Assembly: GCA_001586965.3 (NCBI GenBank) | Contig: LUCW03000316.1 | Location: 1 to 25,000 of the forward strand | Source of the DNA: Sphaeroforma sirkka | Taxonomy: Eukaryota; Opisthokonta; Ichthyosporea; Ichthyophonida | DNA: 25,000 nt | Reading direction: 5' to 3' | Shown here: piece after piece, positions 12,353-25,000 of the stretch | Layout of the letters: each line of letters starts with the position of its first letter | Numbering within the stretch: position 1 is the first letter of the stretch | Translations under genes and position numbers: made by a program | Notes under the pieces: generated by a model | Seen by the model: the letters and a program-made list of their open reading frames with translations, nothing else | Databases searched by the model: none | What the model was told of the DNA's origin: nothing

Positions 12353-12708
12353 CACAGACACCAACACAATACACCTGTAGATGCTTCAACCTATGAATAG
12401 CAAAACCCTCTCACATAGGTCAACACATCGTTTTTATCCTCCTTGACACCGTTATAGCAATCCCCTCAATCTCGTCATCGATACACACACACACACATGC
12501 ACAACATATTCCATACATGTGTGTGTTCTCCTTGACAGTACGGAAGCGAGAAGAAGTTGTAGGTCTCCTGCCGATTGTGGTAGGGCCCCACCGTATTCAT
12601 CCACAGAATCACCTGTTCACCGTTTGTGTACTTGTGAGTGTGCTCATCTCCTAACACTCCGGTGCTGAGCGCCAGTAGCGCAGTACATACAGCCGACTGC
12701 AGAAACAT
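876..12708 (-). CDS. TM9SF3: TM9SF3-like nonaspanin, complete, 14 coding exons
   Basis: Coding exons (5' to 3'): 12708-12517, 11623-11501, 10561(or 10547)-10437, 9826-9674, 9000-8791, 7612-7446, 7109-7015, 6366-6236, 5729-5592, 4643-4426, 3086-3003, 2668-2592, 1730-1681, 893-876. The product is about 588-594 residues (human TM9SF3 is 589). It has a signal peptide (about residues 1-20), a lumenal domain to about residue 215 containing [15 protein letters not shown], then nine membrane spans starting at [20 protein letters not shown], and a cytosolic tail ending NVKID. Family knowledge: TM9SF/nonaspanin proteins are Golgi/endosomal multispanning proteins, and the C-terminal KxD/E motif binds COPI for Golgi retention. 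All junctions are GT-AG and in phase except exon 2/3, where one boundary is unresolved. ATG context is CTACCATGT. TM9SF3 is preferred over TM9SF1/2/4 because of DEYGWKQVH, PCRVNxVPRPIPE and FVRKIY-NVKID. The downstream neighbour on the same strand order is a COPI-linked ArfGAP. Confidence 0.95.
894..1680 (-). repeat. TM9SF3 intron 13 with two tandem arrays
   Basis: At 1080-1225 there are two copies of a 72-bp unit (atgccgacatgagcatac...). At 1240-1670 there is a higher-order array of accatagttacagaagtgc and acgcacaattatgtt blocks. 894-1079 holds no gene I can see. Confidence 0.85.
1681..1730 (-). CDS. TM9SF3: TM9SF3 exon 13 (50 nt), last membrane span
   Basis: Completes Gly, then [16 protein letters not shown], matching human GAIGYMGTSAFVRKIYT. 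Acceptor CCACAG, donor GTATCA, phase 1 in and phase 0 out. If the donor is not used, translation adds Val-Ser and stops. Confidence 0.9.
1738..2012. repeat. 67-bp tandem repeat, 4 copies (TM9SF3 intron 12)
   Basis: Units start near 1746, 1813, 1880 and 1947; each contains tagctacatgcagattcat and caacgcctatgaatggctgt. The array starts within 20 bp of the exon 13 acceptor. Confidence 0.9.
2050..2525. repeat. Roughly 45-60-bp tandem repeat, about 9 copies (intron 12)
   Basis: Unit contains cttaaaggtaaaggtaagga, tagtcctaatatataaacaaacagtg. On the plus strand it is dense in GGTAAG, which is antisense to the gene. Confidence 0.85.
2592..2668 (-). CDS. TM9SF3: TM9SF3 exon 12 (short)
   Basis: 77 nt. 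It completes Lys, then [25 protein letters not shown], matching human [25 protein letters not shown]. Acceptor ATTCAG, donor GTATGC, phase 2 in and phase 1 out. Confidence 0.92.
2910..3002. repeat. 20-bp tandem repeat, 4-5 copies, reaching the exon 11 donor (intron 11)
   Basis: Unit atactacatactttgatatc. On the gene strand several copies contain AAAGTATGT, the same string as the exon 11 splice donor (AA|GTATGT at 3002). Confidence 0.88.
3003..3086 (-). CDS. TM9SF3: TM9SF3 exon 11 (short)
   Basis: 84 nt. It completes Trp, then [20 protein letters not shown] and YYFVFKT, matching human [27 protein letters not shown] at equal length. Acceptor TTCGTAG, donor GTATGT, phase 2 in and phase 2 out. 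It lies between two tandem arrays. Confidence 0.92.
3090..3775. repeat. Purine-rich tandem array with roughly 60-75-bp units (intron 10)
   Basis: Blocks gaagccattaaccacaagca, gagatatgcatggtagacag, caaacaagtgaagaaagtga recur about 10 times. On the gene strand the array is CT-rich and runs right up to the exon 11 acceptor. Confidence 0.9.
3776..4425. other. Rest of TM9SF3 intron 10
   Basis: 3776-4200 is mostly unique sequence with no recognisable gene. At about 4300-4385 a unit of about 65 bp containing gtgttg-acatc-tttg occurs twice around an (AT)n tract. The open frames here show no protein family I know. Confidence 0.5.
4426..4643 (-). CDS. TM9SF3: TM9SF3 exon 10: conserved [10 protein letters not shown] core
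   Basis: [40 protein letters not shown], then two membrane spans ending [10 protein letters not shown]. Acceptor CCTCAG, donor GTAGGT after TG, phase 0 in and phase 2 out. Without splicing the frame meets a stop right after the Trp. Confidence 0.95.
5255..5580. repeat. 75-bp tandem repeat, about 3.5 copies (TM9SF3 intron 9)
   Basis: aaagtatattgcaatacaat starts at about 5326, 5401, 5476 and 5541. The last copy ends about 10 bp from the exon 9 donor. 4644-5254 of the same intron holds only short repeats (including tatgtatatatatacaag-like blocks at 5120-5225) and no gene. Confidence 0.9.
5592..5729 (-). CDS. TM9SF3: TM9SF3 exon 9
   Basis: 46 codons, [46 protein letters not shown]. The PCRVNxVPRPIPE block is diagnostic for TM9SF3-type proteins. 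Acceptor CTGCAG, donor GTGCGT, phase 0 at both ends. Confidence 0.95.
5885..5996. repeat. TA-rich microsatellite cluster (TM9SF3 intron 8)
   Basis: Interrupted TATA/TATG runs. The rest of intron 8 (5997-6235) is unique with no visible feature. Confidence 0.85.
6236..6366 (-). CDS. TM9SF3: TM9SF3 exon 8
   Basis: [43 protein letters not shown]. It matches human [43 protein letters not shown] at equal length. Acceptor ATTCAG, donor GTGAGT, phase 1 in and phase 0 out. Confidence 0.94.
6661..6806. repeat. 50-bp tandem repeat, 3 copies (TM9SF3 intron 7)
   Basis: Units start at 6661, 6711 and 6761 with gacagccacagcaacgctat. Very low divergence between copies, so recent. Confidence 0.92.
6845..7014. 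repeat. taggtatgag-type array carrying extra copies of the exon 7 donor (intron 7)
   Basis: Short degenerate units of aggtatgagtat. The blocks at about 6893-6905 and 6943-6955 repeat the donor neighbourhood at 7003-7016 (gene strand: AGGTATGTATACCTA). Confidence 0.85.
7015..7109 (-). CDS. TM9SF3: TM9SF3 exon 7
   Basis: Completes a Glu codon, then [20 protein letters not shown] and [11 protein letters not shown], the equivalent of human [32 protein letters not shown]. Acceptor CTCACAG, donor GTATGT, phase 2 in and phase 1 out. Confidence 0.94.
7200..7264. repeat. TA microsatellite (TM9SF3 intron 6)
   Basis: Interrupted and pure TA runs in a 336-nt intron. Confidence 0.85.
7446..7612 (-). CDS. 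TM9SF3: TM9SF3 exon 6
   Basis: 55 codons plus 2 nt, [20 protein letters not shown] and the second membrane span ([20 protein letters not shown]). Acceptor CTCACAG, donor GTAAGT, phase 0 in and phase 2 out. Confidence 0.95.
7690..8760. repeat. 18-20-bp minisatellite array over most of TM9SF3 intron 5
   Basis: Unit catagccatacacactttacatagcc-like, more than 40 degenerate copies. Longer blocks also repeat: tatacacagatatt...aggaagtacatagcc occurs at 7661 and again at about 8594. Confidence 0.9.
8529..8594 (-). pseudogene. Relic copy of the 3' end of TM9SF3 exon 5 with intact donor
   Basis: Matches 8740-8805 with few changes over about 63 bp, including the last exon codons (reads LEDI instead of LDDI) and the same GTATGTTCC donor. 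It lies inside intron 5, about 211 bp downstream of the true donor, with no acceptor or open exon in front. Confidence 0.85.
8791..9000 (-). CDS. TM9SF3: TM9SF3 exon 5: first transmembrane segment
   Basis: 70 codons, [20 protein letters not shown], then the near-invariant [20 protein letters not shown] and [17 protein letters not shown]. Acceptor CACAG, donor GTATGT, phase 0 at both ends. This is the most conserved exon of the gene. Confidence 0.96.
9055..9400. repeat. 94-bp tandem repeat, about 3.5 copies (TM9SF3 intron 4)
   Basis: Units start near 9085, 9179, 9273 and 9359 with tacgaacgaagagatagaca and contain cacaacgctataagaaaaa. The block gacagccaca...acgctataa also occurs in intron 7 (6661-6780). 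Confidence 0.9.
9535..9670. repeat. Short tandem repeat next to the exon 4 donor (intron 4)
   Basis: acgaacacttcaaaccctaaactctacaac-like block, three degenerate copies of about 45-50 bp, ending within about 15 bp of the donor at 9673. Confidence 0.8.
9674..9826 (-). CDS. TM9SF3: TM9SF3 exon 4
   Basis: 51 codons, [20 protein letters not shown] to [10 protein letters not shown], end of the lumenal domain. It matches human [22 protein letters not shown]. Acceptor CCCCAG, donor GTAAGG, phase 0 at both ends. It contains a possible N-glycosylation site (NTT). Confidence 0.93.
10080..10185. repeat. actaactaatccactc tandem repeat (TM9SF3 intron 3)
   Basis: Several copies of aactaatcc/actcactaactaatat of about 15-30 bp. 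Confidence 0.8.
10283..10349 (-). pseudogene. Relic copy of the 3' half of TM9SF3 exon 3 with donor
   Basis: 10296-10349 matches 10437-10490 at 47 of 54 bases and still reads [18 protein letters not shown] followed by GTGTGT. In its own frame a TGA stands just upstream with no acceptor between, so it cannot be a normal internal exon. Confidence 0.9.
10437..10561 (-). CDS. TM9SF3: TM9SF3 exon 3, 5' boundary uncertain
   Basis: Encodes [21 protein letters not shown] then [19 protein letters not shown], the equivalent of human [23 protein letters not shown]. Donor GTTTGT, phase 0. The acceptor after a long C-rich tract (exon start 10561) is one base out of phase with the GTGTGT donor of exon 2. 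Either exon 3 starts at 10547 (AAG acceptor, in phase, four residues short against human) or exon 2 runs 4 nt further (two residues long). Confidence 0.85.
10562..11500. other. TM9SF3 intron 2
   Basis: Contains a G-tract (10565-10594) that gives the C-rich tract before exon 3, a degenerate repeat acacattctctcaacaaaac (10870-10945) and a TA-rich stretch at 11280-11350. The remaining bases show no gene. Confidence 0.6.
11501..11623 (-). CDS. TM9SF3: TM9SF3 exon 2
   Basis: 41 codons, [17 protein letters not shown] to CEIELSE, matching the conserved [15 protein letters not shown] block of TM9SF3. Acceptor TATGTAG, donor GTGTGT, phase 0 at both ends. A donor 4 nt further on (GTTTCA, exon end 11497) is possible; see exon 3. 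Confidence 0.9.
11675..11755. repeat. TA microsatellite (TM9SF3 intron 1)
   Basis: Two (TA)n runs, 11679-11726 and 11736-11753, separated by gtaagactgg. Confidence 0.95.
11899..12078 (-). pseudogene. Two decayed copies of the 5' edge of TM9SF3 exon 2
   Basis: 11899-11955 and 12022-12078 each align by eye (about 65-70%) to 11601-11650, the start of exon 2 plus its acceptor region (plus strand tttcatgatagtg...gccaaggatatg). Neither keeps the acceptor AG at the right place. A TA run (11979-12003) lies between them. Confidence 0.55.
12236..12352. repeat. CA then TA microsatellite (TM9SF3 intron 1)
   Basis: (CATA/CA)n at 12236-12262 followed by (TA)n to about 12350. The Tyr/Ile ORFs on both strands are by-products. 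Confidence 0.95.
12517..12708 (-). CDS. TM9SF3: TM9SF3 exon 1: signal peptide and start of lumenal domain
   Basis: 64 codons from ATG at 12708. A hydrophobic signal peptide ([20 protein letters not shown]) is followed by DEHTH and the conserved [15 protein letters not shown]. The exon ends [10 protein letters not shown] before donor GTATGG, phase 0. The spacing between LPYC and the next exon's HYHET (8 residues) equals the human protein, which fixes this donor. Confidence 0.92.
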
Positions 12709-12948
12709 GGTAGTGTGTATATGTATGTGTGTATGTGTGTGGGTATGTGCAAGTGTGTATGTGGATATGTGTATGTGTGGGGTGGATCGCGTATAGCCTA
12801 GGCTCTAGTCTGGGGTACACTCACGACTATACTGACTACAGCCTGTACGCCCACCTGTGTTTAGTACTATGTTGATACCAGATATTTATATATATACAAA
12901 GATGTATATATATACACACACACACACATATATATATATATATGCCGG
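12709..12948. promoter_or_regulatory. Upstream flank of TM9SF3 (5' UTR and promoter presumably here)
   Basis: The 240 bp before the ATG hold TG/TA-rich simple repeats (12716-12780 and 12880-12945). I cannot point to a distinct core promoter element; location is inferred only from the start codon. Confidence 0.35.
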
Positions 12949-12967
12949 CGAGGACAGAAAATTGCCT

Positions 12968-13144
12968 CTATTCTCCATAGCCAGCTGAAAGAAAAACAGG
13001 CTTTGTCTTCGCCTTGTATTTTTTTTTATGTGCATCATTAAAATCTAGAACTTCCAAAACAATTGGTTGCCAGGGATTCCGTCCTGGTTTTTTATATTTT
13101 GCGGCTTTTAGATCTAAACTACGTTTATATTGTATTAAGTTTAT
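12968..13144 (-). other. Protein-like open stretch of 58 codons without start codon, unassigned
   Basis: Reads ...AAKYKKPGRNPWQPIVLEVL, DFNDAHKKKYKAKTKPVFLS, AGYGE then TAG. Lys-rich and AT-rich in codon use, unlike the two genes. Just upstream another frame reads EPFLTAAWGPEAHVRFEMNK. I do not recognise either; possibly an old gene or element fragment. Confidence 0.25.
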
Positions 13145-13528
13145 TCATCTCAAACCTCACGTGTGCCTCTGGCCCCCAAGCCGCCGTCAAAAATGGTTCT
13201 GTAGAGATTTTTTTTTAAATAGGGGAGTTTAAAACGTAAAACGTTCAAAAAAGAAAAAGTAAAAAAAAATTCCAACCCTAAAAAGGTTCATGTGATATGC
13301 ACGATAACAATTTATATATTTATGTGTAAATAGCATGGCCTTCTGGATCAGTGTGCTTTGACTTACTGAGAGGATAGATACGTATGTGAATCGTCTATAG
13401 CCAAGTCTCATAAAAAATGACTTTCTCCTCGAGACTTCAGAGGGCCATGTAAATAACATACAAAGAAAATAACCAAGAAGTGTAAATAAATACTATAGCC
13501 TCAGCAGGTTCCAGAGGGGTGAACGGCT

Positions 13529-13530
<2 letters not shown>
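13145..13530. other. Intergenic unique sequence with weak exon-like signals
   Basis: On the minus strand an open frame reads MRLGYRRFTYVSILS and meets GTAAGT. A second frame begins [20 protein letters not shown]. No family recognised and no continuing exon found. Confidence 0.2.
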
Positions 13531-13613
<83 letters not shown>

Positions 13614-13735
13614 GCGATACACACATGATGTATATGTAAATATATGGATGTATATGTAGTGTACATATGATATATGTATAAACATGTAGATCTATATGTG
13701 GTGCATTCATGATGTACACATACACACGTAGTATA
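13531..13735. repeat. TA microsatellite plus TATG/ACAT-rich tail
   Basis: Pure (AT)n 13531-13610, then degenerate gtatatgta blocks to about 13735. Confidence 0.95.
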
Positions 13736-13739
13736 CATT

Positions 13740-14500
13740 ATAGTGCGACGGCCCGCCACTATAGAATTTTTCTAAGCTTTGTGGTGACAAGTCGTGGCTT
13801 TTTTTACTTTCTCTTTTTCGTCAATTATTTTTCTTCTTCTTGTACTTTCAAGTGTCTGAGCATGTGTGACTTGTAAATCACACAAATGAATACACAGTGA
13901 CGAGGATAAGTTGAACATTGTAGTTCTTCGACAGTATTGATATGTTTGAATCATTTCTAGAGCGTTCGTGTACACGCGTGGGGACCTCTAATAAATAATA
14001 ACAATCCAAACAAGTTTTATTTAACATATAACAATAGTACAGTACGTGATTAGAGAGTCGAGTAGCCAACACAAAGACCATGGTCGAGTCTCCGTAGGCG
14101 TGATACCCCGACAAGGGATACTATCCAAACTCTGCCGTTCACTTAAGGTACCCACAAACAACTGGTATGGGCGTGGCTGCTGCATAATGATTCGCAAAGG
14201 ATAACATGCGGATAGATATACCTGAGGATGTGCAGTATAGTACACTTTCAGTGTTAACACACTCAAACTCTCTGGCTAATGCTTCAGAAAGACAGTACAC
14301 CGAAGACATGTCAAAGATCTTGCTATGCATGTATGCGAGCTCAAGACTTTTGCTAATGCATACTTTATGCTAATGCATACTTTAGAAAGACGGTACATCC
14401 GAGACATACCGGGGACCTTGTTACACACTTTACATAATATGATTACATAGCATGGTTACATAACATGATTACATAACATGATTACATAACATGGGTATGC
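13740..14500. other. Intergenic, low repeat content
   Basis: Mostly unique. Degenerate repeats: a block of about 95 bp (gctaatgcttcagaaagacagtac at 14277 and again at about 14371), and acataacatgatt x4 at 14430-14490. Several short open frames exist but none resembles a known protein. Confidence 0.4.
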
Positions 14501-14921
14501 ACGCATGTCGATGATTACTGACTGGCAGTTGCCATTCATATGCACATTGGCGGCGGAACACCAGAGTCAGCCGAGCGCATCCCATCAAATCAATGCCATG
14601 CAATGTTAGTAGCTATATGCTCGGATTCACTCGGGTTGTAGGTGAAAACATGGCGATCGCAACTAGAGATGTATGATACGGTATGGTATTGGGATGTGAG
14701 TAAGGTGAAAAGTATTAAGAGTTTAAGTAAAGGGTGGAACAAAATCGTTAGAGGTGTTGATTAGACGTATGGGTCTTGGCGTTTGAATAACACATATTAC
14801 ATTGGATCCAAATAGGTTGCAATGGGAATGGAAATAAAAGCGTTGGACGGAGATTACATAGAACAACTAGTATTTGGGTTGTATAAGCTGTTAGTGGTGA
14901 CGAGAGCAATCATTGGGGGCG

Positions 14922-15110
14922 ATGGGGGACGCTATGAGCAGTTCAGGTGCTGCCGTCGACGCCATTAGCAGTTACCTTGGGCTCAAAGGCACATAGATCA
15001 CACACTGTGTGAAGTGGTGTACTACTGTACCGAATGCTATAGCGGTCGAGGTGCTGCCGTGGACGCTATCAGCAGTTACATTGCGCTAAAAGACACAGAG
15101 ATAGGTTTCA
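14922..15110 (+). repeat. Two diverged copies of a 104-bp unit, coding-like on the plus strand
   Basis: 14946 onward and 15050 onward share ggtgctgccgt-gacgc-at. The plus-strand translations GAAVDAISSYLGLKGT and GAAVDAISSYIALKDT agree better than the DNA. Copy 1 is a 24-codon ORF (MGDAMSS...GT). Function unknown; it lies in the 3' flank of the ArfGAP gene. Confidence 0.4.
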
Positions 15111-15172
15111 ACTGTGCACTCCATCGGAAACTCCCGACAAATCGATATACGTATCTATACACATGACTTAAT

Positions 15173-15178
15173 TTTATT
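15173..15178 (-). terminator. Possible poly(A) signal AATAAA of the ArfGAP gene
   Basis: The first AATAAA I found on the minus strand, about 370 nt past the ArfGAP stop; chance occurrence in AT-rich DNA is possible. Confidence 0.35.
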
Positions 15179-15544
15179 GAAATATAACTCCGAATAGAAA
15201 GACAGTCCTTTGCTGTCACAATAAAGTGTGATACATTCCGGTCGCAGAATTCATTTCCCCTGGACCAGATATTACGAATCAACGCCGCTGGTAGCCGCCT
15301 CCCTCAGGGACCTCTTCCAAATAAAAAAAGGACCGGCTGCTGTGGTTCTAGGGTCAGAAGAACAACACCGGAAGGACTTCAACCCTTTAAATACTTAGAG
15401 CTAATCCTAAGCATACTTCATCCCTACGCAGTACTCCACTACACTACACGCATTTAAATCCCCCCCCCTTCCGTCTCTCTCTCTGTGTGTGTGTTCTCTC
15501 TGTGTGTGTGTGAGAGAGTGCGTGGGTACCATTGTTCGTCAGCT

Positions 15545-24280
<8,736 letters not shown>

Positions 24281-25000
24281 AATCGTAGCATAAGCTGTGT
24301 GTGCAAGGCCGAGGCCAGTGTTGTTAAGGTTGGTGTGAATGGGTGAGTCTGGAATAAGAGACGCATAGTGAACAAGGTGTGTTCCTGCTGTATATGTACA
24401 GGCACATGTGATGTAGGAGACTGGCCCACCTGTGGGATGTTGGGGTTCCTGGACAGTCAGATCTCATGGTTAGTCGGTCAGAGAATAGGTTGGACACTGC
24501 ACATAGGAACTACGTTCCTCAATACAGATACAGACACAGGTTGATGTGGAAGGATTCGGTATATGTATGTATAGGGAACAGGGTTTACCTACAACATTTC
24601 AGACACGGGGAGATACCATAGGGTTACCCATCCAAATATGGATGGTATTCAGTCATGTGGGTACGTGACAGTGACAGTGTCAGTGACAGACCTTGGCTTG
24701 AAATATGTGCACACCTTCCAATAAGGTTAGGGAATATAATGCAACAGGGAGCCTCACTTGTTGGCATGTGTGTATAATAAGACACACGCTCTACAGATCA
24801 CAGGTAGTGGTCAAACAGAATACGCGCCAAAAGTGAATCACAAGGCGTGCAGATGTAGGGTTTTAGGGTTTTAGCTCAAGCAAGTGGTTAGATTTTCTAT
24901 AGGTCAGAATCAGACCCACTTTTACCTTCGGCTATAACACTAATATCAATGAACATAACTTTCCCATGGGTGTGTACAAAAAACAATACCCACCACCGTA
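24281..25000. other. Upstream intron of the ArfGAP gene, continues past the window
   Basis: Mostly unique sequence. I searched both for a C-x2-C codon pattern expected of the first zinc-finger half and found none, so the first ArfGAP exon is not here. A ttttagggttttag block lies at 24858-24873. Confidence 0.5.

Noticed and set aside
12072-12400. Long Tyr/Ile open frames across TA tracts (also 13437-13759, 16316-16588, 5797-6133, 20509-20712)
   Set aside because: They are translations of (TA)n/(CATA)n microsatellites, open on both strands, with no protein-like composition.
13060-13110. Small hairpin CCAGG-GATTCCGT-CCTGG as a tRNA arm
   Set aside because: No acceptor stem, anticodon arm or B box (GGTTCGAATCC-type) could be placed around it.
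24420-24470. CCAG-GAACCCCAACATCCC near 24450 as a second ArfGAP zinc-finger exon
   Set aside because: Only the first few bases resemble the exon A acceptor; no Cys pair or conserved residues follow.

Overview
The window is intron-rich eukaryotic DNA. It holds two protein-coding genes, both on the minus strand, and both can be rebuilt exon by exon from GT-AG junctions with matching phase and from homology recognised by eye. Gene 1 (876-12708) encodes a transmembrane-9 superfamily protein closest to TM9SF3. It has 14 coding exons and about 590 residues and is complete from signal peptide to the C-terminal KID. Gene 2 (15545-23811, running off the right edge) encodes an ArfGAP2/3 (Glo3-type) Arf GTPase-activating protein. 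Eleven coding exons and about 602 residues are present; only the first exon or exons, with the N-terminal half of the zinc finger, lie outside. Both products belong to COPI/Golgi traffic.

The organism cannot be named from sequence alone. Short conserved exons, introns of 330-1340 nt packed with AT dinucleotide tracts and minisatellites, and metazoan-like TM9SF3 and ArfGAP2/3 proteins fit a unicellular holozoan such as an ichthyosporean (low confidence). There is no bacterial, plasmid or CRISPR content, and no transposon or viral element that I can recognise.

Layout: 1-652, a 23-bp minisatellite and an unassigned ORF; 653-658, probable poly(A) signal of gene 1; 876-12708, gene 1; 12709-15544, intergenic with microsatellites and a few protein-like fragments I cannot name; 15173-15178, possible poly(A) signal of gene 2; 15545-23811, gene 2; 23812-25000, the next upstream intron of gene 2 with a 34-bp minisatellite.

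The main structural surprise is the relation between repeats and exon edges. In at least eight places a tandem array starts within a few bases of a splice site. In four introns, decayed or nearly intact copies of an exon end, some with an intact donor, lie 100-400 bp away in the intron. Other points worth a look: an 18-nt last coding exon that carries the whole COPI-sorting tail of TM9SF3, and a Gly/Asn/Gln/Ser/Tyr-rich, prion-like repeat segment inside the ArfGAP. I found no new biological system here; the novelty is in gene architecture.
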